A stretch of DNA of 64,000 bases from Gymnogyps californianus (taxonomy: Eukaryota > Chordata > Aves > Accipitriformes > Cathartidae). Position numbers and translations under genes: made by a program. How positions within the stretch are numbered: the first letter of the stretch is position 1; each line of letters starts with the position of its first letter. The stretch covers positions 1,550,001 to 1,614,000 of the forward strand of contig NC_059473.1 of NCBI RefSeq assembly GCF_018139145.2, given 5' to 3'. Of this stretch, positions 46,301 through 57,772 are shown in pieces. The notes below the pieces were generated by a model, which did not search any database, had not been told where the DNA came from, and saw nothing but the letters and a program-made list of their open reading frames with translations.

Positions 46301-48700
46301 TGAAAACATACACTGGATAACATGTTCCACCACGATGGGTTCATCCTAACCCCAGAAATCAAAGACTGCTTTAATTCCCGGCGTATAAAATTTTACATAC
46401 ATTCCAAAACCTGTTGGCATTAACTGTCAGGCTCCTGATATTCCTATTACCTACGGGAAGTACCCATTAAACCTTCCTACTTTTTTCTAAACAGTTCTGC
46501 AGTGATGAGGTCCACAGCATATGTACAGGCAGTAAGGGAAGTAACAGTACTTTATGAGTCTTGGATTTGCCATCTTTCATATTCATGAGATGCTTTCTTG
46601 TTCTTGTGTTATGGACTGGCACTAACTACAGACCTACTTTTTTCTAAACCATTCAGTATTCGCATACTCCTGTTGCTTACTCTCTTACCCATCTCCTCTC
46701 TTCACATACATCTTCCATCTCCTTCATCCAGCAGTCTGTTGCTTCCCCTCTCAATTAGGCTGCTGCTTTCTTAACCTCACAGTCATGCTTTACTGGTTCT
46801 GTGCTCAGCAGAAGAGGGTTCTCATACAACAAGGGGGCTAAAGGAAAAAAGAAAAGTTATACTCCAGAAGAGTCTAAACCAATTATTTTATCATATGATA
46901 ATTGATTACTTCAGTTTATGATTCACTTCAAAGGAATTGTACCTACGTATTTGCAAAATCCAATCTGTTTACAACATCCATAAAGCTCCCCCAACACAGT
47001 TATTTAGTACAATTGACAACTTAAATCAGATTTTGCTCCTACTGCAGATTAAAAGGCATTGCACTTTCCTATCTGACACTATAAACACATTAACACATTG
47101 GTTGTATTAAGAATACAATGGGCACCAGAAGTTAACAGAAGAGCAATATTACAAAGTGCTTGGAAGGGACTTCAGTTCTTTTGTCTTAATAATACATCAC
47201 ACAAAGGCAATAAAACCTCCTTCTATCCTAAAGCTGTACCCTTCTTGCTTTACTCCCACATGAATACTCAATGCAAATTACTTTTATGAATAAGGTGCGA
47301 GGGATTTAATCTTCTATCACGTGATCCAAACCAAAAGCACAGTAGGAGTCATACATACATACACGCAGCAAACCCCAAAACTGCTTAATGTTAAAACCAG
47401 TCTTAATGCATTATCTTCAACTCCCTTGAAGTACATACAGGACCCCATCTTGCAACCACTTTGGGGTCCTGCCCTGTACCCCTTACGATCTGAAACTGCT
47501 GGTAAGAACCTATAGTTTGAGACAAAGCAACAGGATCCCACATATTTTTTTCCCTCCAAATCAGTACGCTTTGTACTAAAGAGAAATGCAAAGACAGAAA
47601 AACCAAACAAGACAGATCTTTTAGTTATCTTTTATAATTACTTTAGAAAGAACCACGTTATTTGTTTATAGAGAAAAGTATCTGGGCAGAGAGAAAAGAC
47701 TTATGGAAATAATTTCAATTTTACATTTGTATTAGAAAGTTATTCACATCCATTTTATTGCAAGAAAGCTGTCTTGAATTATTCAAAATTAATTAAAATT
47801 CAGAGTGTTAAACAAAGAACAGTGTTCATAATGTAATAGTCTTCCAGGAAACTCTTGAAAATAGTTTAGTTAACAAATAGCCTAAACCAACAACTCACAC
47901 ACGGCAACGATGTGCATGTTTTTTGTTTCTAAGATAACAAATCATCTTTCCATCATTGTAATTTTGCTAAAGATGTGGCATTTTCCTATAACGAGGCACC
48001 AAAAGTCTGTAGCACGATTATTTCGGAGATACTAAGGCTCTGCTGAAGTCCATAGAAGTTGAAAAGTGATTGCTTGTTTTGAAAAGATCTGGCCACTTAA
48101 AAGTGGTAATTGTCAGGAATTTCAATGCCTCTGAATCATTCCGTTTCATAAGGAATTCCTACAACACGTGACAACACAAATGGTCGGATTTATAAAAAAA
48201 TATTTAACTTCTGTTATTTGCTCACTGTGTAGACCAACAGATAAAGTTTGTAAGTAGACAGATTATTAATCTTTAAATCAAACTGATGTTACACTTCTTA
48301 AGAAAACCTCAAAAACTTGTAGTCATCTTGTTACATGGTTATTCTGTTTTTAAAAATGTTAATAGCTGTCAGTTCTACCGGTCAGGAATATCACAGCCGA
48401 ATCCCCCCAATTCCCGCTTTTATACAAAGTCATAGACAAAAAAACAACCAGCAACACTACTCTTTGCCTAACAGTTTACAAATTAGAAAATTCCAGAGGT
48501 GACTGCATTACTAATAGTGTATCAGTACTATAATATTGCGATATTCATCCTTATCCTCAAGTAAAACCTACAATTAGGTATTGCACAGTTATTTCTATTA
48601 GATATAAAATACTTCTCCAAATATATTAGTTTGGGATACATTACGCCACCAATCCTTAAAATAAATGTACAGCAGAAATTAATATATATATATATACTTC
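43330..48700. other. TLR15-GPR75 intergenic DNA
   Basis: This AT-rich noncoding region lies between two convergent genes. It holds an A-run at about 45286-45302 and several AATAAA/TTTATT motifs. The only coding-like item is the minus-strand ORF at 46069-46344, listed separately. No LTR or CR1 copy was recognised. Confidence 0.6.
46069..46344 (-). CDS. Unrecognised small ORF with membrane-like helix
   Basis: I do not recognise this product. The ORF gives 91 residues from the ATG at 46344 (MNPSWWNMLSSV) or 97 from 46362. The 46344 start has A at -3 and follows GGGTTAG, which could be a splice acceptor. Residues about 9-45 are strongly hydrophobic (LQLLLKLLVLAAVMIFG, IVYALLLKICLCGV). The tail is a charged, helix-prone stretch (HEIRSSLKESIKQLIRKTADELLGADLTNK). 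Composition looks protein-like rather than repeat-derived, with no low-complexity run. It lies 3' of GPR75 on the same strand, about 3 kb beyond the GPR75 stop. I found no clear poly(A) signal close downstream. It could be a genuine micro-protein, an exon of an unannotated transcript, a decayed gene copy or chance. Confidence 0.3.
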   Translation of the reverse strand: MNPSWWNMLSSVCFQCALQLLLKLLVLAAVMIFGPRIVYALLLKICLCGVRFTTNSLTRVSHEIRSSLKESIKQLIRKTADELLGADLTNK

Positions 48701-48705
48701 AGAGG

Positions 48706-49409
48706 TTTATTACAGTGCCACAACACTTCTCCAAAGTCCTTCCCCAGTGGCAATGTAACGCTGTTTGTAAAAGGCCTTGTCCTGCTTTAGGATGCCGAGG
48801 CTGAAATCCTAAACTTCAGTTGAAGTTCGTGGAAATTTTGCCATTTACCTCAACAGAACCAGGATTTCACCCTGCGAATAGAGAGGACTTTTGTTATTAC
48901 TGACACTTGCTACAACAAAATACTACTGATTCTTTCAACCTTCTGCAACGGGAAAGTTTAAAGTATCGCAATACCAAGCAGCCTCCCAATTCTTCCTTCT
49001 TGAAAATATGGCTAGTATGCAATTTAACAGGTAATACTTCTGGCGCAGCCTCAGATTGTTCTCTGAGATATTCCACCCCATGACATAAGGAATCACACAG
49101 TTACAGCACTTACTTTTTTCTACTTGTCCAGCAATATAATTTAGTAACAAAAACACCCTCATGTAACAGTTCCAAATACAAATCTAAAATACCGCCCCTT
49201 TTTGACGTGCCGCAGAAATTGAAGAAAGCATCACGCAAGTAATACCCTAGCGTTCACTTCCAATGCAAATAGCTGGATATTAACAGTAGTGGCATTTTTC
49301 TTAATTGGCAGCAGTACAGCAACACTGTATTGTTGAGTTTAGAATAATCATTAACAAGAGCAAAGAAGGGGACCCACTGGATCAGCTAGATCAGAACCCT
49401 TTCCTAAGG
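48706..49409 (-). terminator. GPR75: GPR75 3' UTR with candidate poly(A) signal
   Basis: The plus-strand TTTATT at 48706-48711 reads AATAAA on the minus strand, about 700 bases past the GPR75 stop. Another lies near 47754. A TA dinucleotide run sits at about 48682-48696. Which site is used cannot be told from sequence. Confidence 0.45.
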
Positions 49410-51053
49410 TTACACTGAGGGCACCGGTATCTGCTTAGTCGAAGCACTGTCATAGTCTCGCACCAAGTCGTTGGTGGTGTGATAATGCATGGCAATGTAG
49501 GATTTGGCAAACCCGAAAGTAGAGTTCACCGGCTGTAAGCTATTTGGGGTGCTCGCTTCCTGGGAAGGGCTGCTGTTATAGATACTGTAATAGGGCTCGA
49601 TTCGGGTGTTCATGGGGGTTGAGCTGCTCTGTGCATAGTGCTGATGCCCGACAGAAGCCTTGGGACTCAGCACGCTTTCCTTGGAGTGACTAGGACCACA
49701 GGCTTGGTCCACAAACTTTTTCTGAGGTTTTGGAGACAACATGTACGCTGAATTGGTCTCGTGGTGGGATGACTTGTTCCTGTTGACTTCCAGGCTGCCT
49801 TTGCCCATGGCCCGAAGCCTTGTCTTCTGCTTGCAGCAGAAAAAGACAAGGGCTACGTATTGCAGGCACCAGAGGACTCGTCTCCGAAGTCCCGCGCTGT
49901 TGCGGGAATATATAAAAGGATTTAATCCAGATTTGAAAAAAATGAGGGTAAACCCACACAGCTCAAACTGGTAGAGAACAAAGCCACCGCTGCTGGACAG
50001 CATGTCCTGCACCAAAGAGATGCCCAGGGGCAGGCAGCAAACCAAGACGGAGAGCACGATGACGACGCACGTCACCACCGCCCTGGAGTCTTTGGCCGTG
50101 GACAGGTTGACCGCCGACACCAGCTGGAGCCGGCCAGCAGCGGTGGCCGGCAGCTGGCCAAGGTGCTTGGTGTAGCCGTGCGTCTGGATGTGCTGCGGCT
50201 TGCTGTAGCTCTGGTTCCTGTACAAGGCGGGCACGGCGCTCTGCGTGCCCTCCCCAGCCCCGGCGGCCGGGGGCCCCACGAAGGGCTGCGGTCTGGAGGC
50301 ATCCACAGCCACCACAGGCGGGCACTTCCTCACCTGAGCATTCCTCCGCAGGGCCTGGGCGATCATGACGTAGGAGACGGACACGACGGCCACGCAGCAG
50401 ATGAAGTCGGTGACGTAGAGGTAGAGGATGATCTTCCCCTCGCCGCTGGCGAAGCTGGACATGGGTAGGCAGAGGCGGGAGCCGTGGGTTTTCAGGGTGG
50501 CCAGGGTGGCCAGGGTGAAGCTGGTAGCCCACAGGAGCAGGGTGAGGAGGAGGGTGCAGGGAAAGGAGGCGGCGTGGTGCGGCTGCTTCCCCAGCACCAT
50601 GCGCAGCCGGTGCAGGGCGATGACCGCCACCGTCTTGAGCGACATGATGATGAAGCCGGAGCTGGTGAGGTGGAAGGCGAAGCAGAAGGCACCCGGGACG
50701 CCTCGGGCCGAGTCGAAGAAGAGGACGAAGGCGAACATGGGGGCGGCCACCCCGCAGATGAAGAGGTCGCAGAAGGAGAGGTTGAGGATCATGAAGTCGA
50801 AGTTGGTCCTGAATTTCCTGAGGGCCGGGTCAAAGAAGGACAGGAAGACGATGAGGTTGCCGTAGGAGCCCAGGCAGAAGACGAGGGCCAGCAGGGAGGC
50901 GCAGGCTGCCAGGGTGGCGGCGTGGGTCCCCTCCCGCAGCTCCCCGGGGCCGCCGCCCGCGCTGCCGTTCCCGCCCAGCGGCAGCAGCGGCGCCAGCGAG
51001 GCGCCGGGGGGCTCCTCCTCGCCCCCCGCCGGCAGCCGCCCCGACGCGTTCAT
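49410..51053 (-). CDS. GPR75: GPR75, orphan class A G-protein-coupled receptor
   Basis: GPR75 is a plasma-membrane receptor, proposed in the literature to respond to CCL5 and 20-HETE and linked to energy balance. The single coding exon gives 547 residues (human 540) from the ATG at 51053 (MNASGRL), chosen because family members start MNS/MNA and run directly into an acidic, glycine-rich N-terminus with NAS and NGS sequons. Seven hydrophobic helices start near residue 45 (TM1 [16 protein letters not shown]2 [11 protein letters not shown]). The DRY position reads H148-R149-L150, as in human GPR75, and TM7 keeps NPFIY. A long C-tail matches human closely ([26 protein letters not shown] end). The frame stays open for 153 further codons upstream within a CpG island. 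The 339-aa plus-strand ORF opposite is a shadow. Confidence 0.96.
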   Translation of the reverse strand: MNASGRLPAGGEEEPPGASLAPLLPLGGNGSAGGGPGELREGTHAATLAACASLLALVFCLGSYGNLIVFLSFFDPALRKFRTNFDFMILNLSFCDLFICGVAAPMFAFVLFFDSARGVPGAFCFAFHLTSSGFIIMSLKTVAVIALHRLRMVLGKQPHHAASFPCTLLLTLLLWATSFTLATLATLKTHGSRLCLPMSSFASGEGKIILYLYVTDFICCVAVVSVSYVMIAQALRRNAQVRKCPPVVAVDASRPQPFVGPPAAGAGEGTQSAVPALYRNQSYSKPQHIQTHGYTKHLGQLPATAAGRLQLVSAVNLSTAKDSRAVVTCVVIVLSVLVCCLPLGISLVQDMLSSSGGFVLYQFELCGFTLIFFKSGLNPFIYSRNSAGLRRRVLWCLQYVALVFFCCKQKTRLRAMGKGSLEVNRNKSSHHETNSAYMLSPKPQKKFVDQACGPSHSKESVLSPKASVGHQHYAQSSSTPMNTRIEPYYSIYNSSPSQEASTPNSLQPVNSTFGFAKSYIAMHYHTTNDLVRDYDSASTKQIPVPSV

Positions 51054-51480
51054 CTCCGCCCGCCGCCTCACCGCCGTTGCGGCCGAGGCGGGCCCGCGGC
51101 GGGGGCGGCCCGCCCGCCGCCCCGCAGCACGCACGCGGCCGCGCCGCCGCCGCCGCCGCCGCTCCCTCAGGGCTGCCCCCGCCATGGCGCCGCCCGCCCC
51201 GCCATGGCGCCCGCCCGCCGCAGCGGCCGCTGCGCCCGGGCCCGGCCCCGGCCCCTTCCCCGCTCGGCGCGGGCTCCGGAGCCCCGCAGGCGCCTCCCGC
51301 CCCGCTGCCTCCGCCGCGGCGCTGGCGGGCGGGCGGCGGCGGCTGAAGTCACGGCCGACGTGTGGCTGCAGGGCCAGGGCCAGGGCCCGCCGCGCACGCA
51401 GCCCGGCACACACAGCCCGGCACCCCCCCCCCAATGCCCACCCGAGGGAAGCGCTGGGGCAGCCTCCAGGCAAGAGCTGC
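51054..51480 (-). promoter_or_regulatory. GPR75: GPR75 CpG island, 5' UTR and promoter
   Basis: This block is extremely GC- and CpG-rich, with CGCCGCCGC runs near 51140-51165, and lies just upstream of the GPR75 start. No splice acceptor with a pyrimidine tract is evident before the ATG, so the 5' UTR may be continuous with the coding exon. The in-frame extension to 51512 contains no known domain and is Arg/Gly/Ala-rich. Confidence 0.6.
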
Positions 51481-54400
51481 CGCGGGAAAAGGTGGCTGGC
51501 TAGGGCACCCACTGGGGTGGTGAGGGGGTGCTGCAGCGTAAGGTGCAGGCACCCCCCCCGGGCTTCCTAAATCGCCGCTGGGGCTGCACCTGCATTTCCA
51601 GCTCGGCAAGAAGCAGTGGCACAAACCCTGACTTCAGCTGCACAAACCTGCGCTCTGTGTGCAAGCGGCTGCTTTCATGCAAGGCGCTGTAGCAACATCG
51701 ACTTTGGTTTTGATCTGTTCCTTCCCACAGTTTCCACCAAGTCTCTCCCCATTAACTTCCATCAGCTGTCAGAAGTGTCCCACACCCTGTCCAGCCTCAT
51801 ACAGAAGCACCACGGGGACACCTTCCTCCTCCGTGGGGCACCCACAGCACCAGCAAAGGGACAGGTAGGGCAAAGCTGGCTGCACGGCCAGGGACACTGC
51901 AGAGGCTTACCCCTGAAGCTTTCGTGACGCAGAGAAGTCAGGTAAGATAAGGCAGCTAGAGGTTTTGCTGCAAGTCCTGTCCCAGCCATGCCCTTACCAG
52001 GATACCAAGTCAACAGCTGGGCACTCAAGGCTTTGAGGTCCCTCCACGTTGACTTAACACCAACAAAACACCTGCCCCAAACCAAAACCTGTTGATCATA
52101 AAATTTTAAGGCAGAGTTTTGCACAGTCTGTCTTCCCCTGCTTGCACTTCTGCATTGCTTGCCCATGCAAACTCAGCGGAGTAGAGGTGCCCTTTTTGTT
52201 TGCTTGTCGGCACGCAGAAGCACAGGATCTAAGGCAAAGGATCTTCTGTATTCCAGGTGGGGGGGAATCAGTATTATTTCTTTATCTGTTTACTGCCAAC
52301 TACTACTATCACAAATACAGTATTTGCCATTTAAGCGATGGAGAGTGTTGGATGTCTGAGCCCTTAAAGGGATCGTTTTGAAATACTTACGTGGGCTTGA
52401 CGAGGAAACGCTCAGCACACATTCTCCGAGCCAGCACAGGCTGTCACAGGCAGACACAACCGAGGGACCTCAATGTCAGGCACTGGAAATGCAGTTGGAA
52501 GAGATGAAAGCCCAGCCAGGCAAGGCACAAAAGCGCTATGAAAATACAGCAGACCCGTGATTTCTGACTTACGCATGGGCACTTGTCTTATACTATACAT
52601 TTCTACCTATACTTATTATATATAATCTGTATATTGTCTTAATAATCTTCCCCTACCCCCAGCAATCATGCGGAAGCATAGTGGTGCTTTGTAGAACCAT
52701 GAAGACAGCGACAAGAGTGCTGGGTTGACATCTGAAAGCTTGTCAGTGCTACCTTCTCGTTTATTTTTCAACACATTTCTTTCTAAAACTAAGAGCAAAT
52801 TTTAAGTAAACCTATGACTCACAACAGCAGCCCAGCCTATGAGCCTTGCATGCTACACACACTTCCAGCTGGCCATCAGTCCAGATTTGTTATCAGGGTC
52901 TGTGGCAGGGAAATGCCAGCAGCCATCAGAGCAGGCTACAACAGTGCCTTGCAACCTGGGCACCTAGGTCAGGTGCGTTTTGCCTTGTTTTTGTTCTTAA
53001 ATTAGTTGCATACAGGAGGAGGGAGAAGGTCCAAAACCCAAAACATGATGTCCGTGGTTTCCTGTGGCTTCAAGCTATGTTCTGTCTCAGCTTGGCTATC
53101 AATGTTATTTTCACTCTTACTTATATTTTTGTTCTCCAGTCATGGTTAATTTGAATTCTGTGGGTGAATCCTGGCCCTATTGAGTATGAGTTGTTTTTTC
53201 ATTGACAAGCTGGGATCTCCCTCCTTGAATTTTCTTATTTATAAACAGAGAGCACTGAATTGCGTGATTAAACAAGACTGACAAAATATCAGGCTAATGC
53301 AAGAGTGAATTACTTCAAAGTGATTAATGCTGAGGAAACAGGGATGATTAGTTTCACGTGAAGAGAACAATGTGCACACAATATCCACATCCTTTCAGAG
53401 CGGGTAACACACTGCACTTCAGTCATAACCAAGACACTGCATAAAAACTGACCTTAGTTTCACACTATGTCTAATCCCTGAGTTCACATTAGGCTATGAC
53501 AATTTCTGTGGTGTCACTTACCAAAATGTAGGAGTAGTTAACACACTTTGCAAAACAAGAGTCCTTTAAAATGTTGGGAAGGTCTACGTAATTCCAGGTG
53601 TTACTTGGCCAAATGCTCAGCCTTGGATGACCGCAGTTAGACTTCTTAATTTCCTATAGTTACAAGATTAGCAGGTGGAAGCACACATACAGAAATAAGG
53701 CTGCATATGCCTAATGGGATTGTTTTTAGCAAGCCCATGGGCTTTACAGGAGTTAGCAAGACTGAGACTCTGATCTCTTACGTGCTTTTGAAACCCCAGC
53801 CTGAGATGCTGAGAAATGGATTTAGGAGTCAAAACTGTACGCCTTGGGCCTTCCAGAAAGTTAGCTATTTTAGAACTAGTTATGTGCAAAACAGCAAAAG
53901 AAAAGTCTGCATTTTTCTATTAGTAATAGGTCTCATTTCATTAATGCAGTGTTTAGCAGGCACAGGAGGAGCAAGGGTGGGTTTTGGTTTTGTTTAAGAT
54001 GTTTTACTCCTCTGTAAGTTATTAACTGTAGTTTGGATTGAAGGAAGAGGTGTTCTTTGTTAGAGCCTGCGAGCCTCAAACATTTCAGCAGAAAAGGGCA
54101 AGCCGGATAGCGTTTTGGTGATGCATGTTGAGAAACGCTGCGGACGGCCGCAGGCATTCAGCAGAGAGCCCGCAAACGCTGCAGGAGGCGGCGAGCGCAA
54201 GAGAAGGTCATTGGAACACAGGGCTTGTAGTCGGGGAGCGAGGGGATGAGCTGAGGCAAAAAGGATCTCCATGGGAACACGAAACGCTGCACAGTCCCTT
54301 TGGCACAGCAAAGCGTCTCATGGGCCTGCCCCTTTTTAAAAGGGCTGCCAAAGTTCGTGGCAGGGGAGGAAGAGCAGTGGAAGAAATCAGTCTCAGTTTT

Positions 54401-57400
54401 GCAAGGCAGGAATCACAACTGCAACAACTTTTGCAGCACCTTGCACAAGGTACTAGGATATTAACTCTTTGCAGCACTCTTAAGCCTTTCCTTAAACTCA
54501 TTCATTAAAAAACCCAGCGCTCTCTAGTACTATCAAGCTTCTCAAATATTTTTCAGTCTTGGAGTTCCTACTGCATAAGGAGAAATTGTATTCCCGAGAC
54601 ATTTTTTACAACAATGTCAAGTTTTGCAGATACTTACCACAAGAAACTGGAAACTACTTGTAATTGTGGAAACCTGCCCCCATCTCAGCCTAAGAACAGT
54701 ACCTTATGATTTTAACAAAACAGTTGTAGAGGAAAGAAGCTAGAATAATAGAAGGGGAAATTAACCCAGAAAAACAGAAATAAAAGCCAAGAGAGAATAA
54801 ATAAAAGCTTTTAACTGATACTCTTAACAGAACCCTTTCTGGGTGAACTCACCTAGGCTTCTACCTAGACTTACTGCTAATCTGATTGCACTTGCTGCTA
54901 AAACAGATTTACTGGGTTTACTGCTGTTTTTCCTAAGTATGCCAATCGGAAATGATTGCACCTCCTATTTCCCAGTACCCCACCCGCTTCCCTTGGGGAA
55001 TAGCCAGTCCAGCTCCATCTCTAGCAGCAAAATCTGCTCAGGTAATTTATACAAAATACCTGCAGCAGCGAGGGTGCTAAGAGCCCAAGCAAGGAAAGTA
55101 GGCTGAACTTCCACAAGCCTTTTGTGGAAAAAGTCATTTAATCTAGAATTGGAAAAGGATCATAGCCAGCAAGGCTCCCTCTCCTTTTCACCATTTGAAA
55201 AAGTCTGCCTTGTTAGGATGCTGCTAATTCCTCTAAGCACTGTGCTCTAATCCATCAGAAATCAAAGATAATTTTGCTAATGATCTTTGTAGGCAACAGT
55301 CTAAGCTTTTATCTGTGCTGAGAGAACCCTTGATTCAAGACTGCTTTACTAAGAGTCACTCTCCTTCCCAGGGAGAGAATACTAACCTTTTTTTTCCTCT
55401 CACCTCACAGACTTTCCCTTCTAAATCTCTCTTAATAGCTCTGAGAAGCACCTGTTGACCAAGAGAGAGAAAAAACCCTCAGTGCAAACCAACTACAATT
55501 TGCTTGTAATGTGTGTGCATTGCCTTAAACAGCTTAGCAATATTCTTCATTTTCCACACAGTTTAATTTTCTTCTGTAATCAAACCTCCAGTTCCTTGCA
55601 GTAGACTGTGAAATTACTGCTGCCCTTGTGCTCCAGGTACCTTGTTGGATTAACCACCACAAAACCCCTTCCCTGGAGCATGGCTACCTCTAGCCTGCAG
55701 ACAACCTGGAAGTCTAGATCAGGTTCAGGTGAAATTCCCCCCCCTCTCTCATTGGGAAGCCCGTTCTCCAGAGCCTGTGCAGCAACGTGACTATGTACAG
55801 CGACAATTTTGTGATGGGGAGATCCACAGAAGCTGCCTTCCAGTTACTGCACAATGCCAGCGAGAATGTAAAACAAATTAGCTGGTAATTCGCAGCAGTG
55901 TTAAAGTTAAAATCTTGCAAGGACAACGGCCAGCAAAACTTTCTACTGATAAATTGGTTTTTTTTCCCCTTTTACATCTTACCAGATTATTGTGTTTTCA
56001 AAAGCACAGGAGAAAAGGAAGCTGGAGTCTCTGTTGCAGGATTCCAGGAAGTCTGAAGCTGTGGAAGAAACTGCAAGACTGAACAGAGTGTGGGATGCTG
56101 GGGATGCCTAACTGTGGAAAAACTGACAGGAGACATCATCCGTGTGTACCAAGCAGAGGACTCCCAGCAGCCTGGTAAAGAAGTAAAAAGGATGAGAGGG
56201 CAGATACCTGTACATAGAAGGAATAGTCATAATATACCGTATCAGAAATAATGACTTTCATACCTTTTCCTCTTTCTTTTTAAAAAAAAAATCCATATAC
56301 AGATTAGCTCAACTTGTTAATAACACAGTCCACCAATGTCAAGTCTGTGGTGCCACCCAAAAGCAAAGTTAAAGTCTTACTCACCTACTTGATTATTTTC
56401 TTATACATTTTTATCAAAACAAGCATCATGTCTCTGCTGTGATTTCAGCAGGTTTTCACATGCACAAATATACCCACTTGGTTATGGAAATATGGGAGAT
56501 CACTCCATTTAATACTCTAGCAAGATAGTCACTAAACAGTAAGTCACTGCAACTCGAGGAAAGGAAAAAAAAAAACCCCACCACCCCAACCCCCCCCTCC
56601 AAAAAACCCAACAAATGAATTCTGCCTTACATCATTGCCATTCTTTGGTGCTTCAAACAGCGGTGGTCACTGAGATTATTTGTGCAGACTGACACGTGGT
56701 CACTAAGGCTATCAAGGCTACCAGACCATCTCCAAGATATTTCTCCATCTCCCTTACTGTTCAAGGCGAAAAATTCTCTCTTCTCACGCTAGACATGTCC
56801 CCCTCTCCAGACAGAGGTATTGCAGTTGTTTCATCTCTAAGGCTTTAGGGAAGAGACAGCATAAGACATCAAAGTGATGGAAAGCTCAGAACTCATTACA
56901 TGTGTATATTGCTTGGGGAAAATTAGGGAATAAAAGTAGCAATGCAGTTGCAGCATTTGATGAAGAACTCAAAATTGTTCCTACATTCTCAGAATAGGAG
57001 ACTAACAATCTTTCACCCACAAAAAGTCAATTAGTACAAGTTTGTTCACACTACCATAGGTATATTTTATCCTACAAAACTGTACTTTGAATAGGTACTC
57101 TGTTTTCTGGGTGATCTGTTTGGATCAAGTGATTCATTGCTGATTTATACACAGCTATTGTGAATTAATACCACCTACTTATTTGCCATCATAGCTCTGA
57201 CTACAGAATGATTCTCTACAGGGCACTGGATCCTCAGCATTGCAACCAATTCCAGCTACACTTTGACTATAGATATATAACAGAAACTCCCAACTACAGT
57301 AAAAAGCAGCAGAGCTAGATCCTATAGTTACCTGCCCTTAGTGTAAGCAAAACAGCACATATAATATCTGCTCCACCAGTTTATCAGCCAACACATACTT

Positions 57401-57750
57401 TAAAGATGATCCTCTGCAGCAAATACTTTCCATTACTTTTAAACTTTTTTTACTTCTATCAGCAAAACGCCCTCCACTTCAAACTAGTTTCTCCGATTTT
57501 AAGTGTACTTCTGAGAAGTTAGTAAGTTCTTTAGCAAGCCTCGCCAGGTACAAGGTATTTTTAGGTAAATATAAAAGCTAGTTTCTCAACCATTAGAACT
57601 AGATCTTTAATTAATCCTTGAATGTTGCCTTAACTCACTGCCAAATCCCACAATAAACACATGCCTCATACAAAAAGCTCAAAAGCACAGTAAACAACCT
57701 TAAGTTATAGTCTCAAAATAAGAAATTTCCGTTGTAGAAATACAAAAAAA
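51481..57750. other. GPR75-PSME4 intergenic DNA
   Basis: GC content falls to background past about 51480. I saw only short A-, C- or T-runs, for example near 56565-56605. ORFs of up to 134 aa show no motif. No repeat family, RNA gene or further exon was recognised. Confidence 0.55.
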
Positions 57751-57772
57751 TGCAGATGTTACAAACAGTCCA

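Noticed and set aside
50484..51503. 339-aa plus-strand ORF opposite GPR75
   Set aside because: It is an antisense shadow of the GC-rich GPR75 coding exon, with Gly/Glu/Arg-rich composition and no motif.
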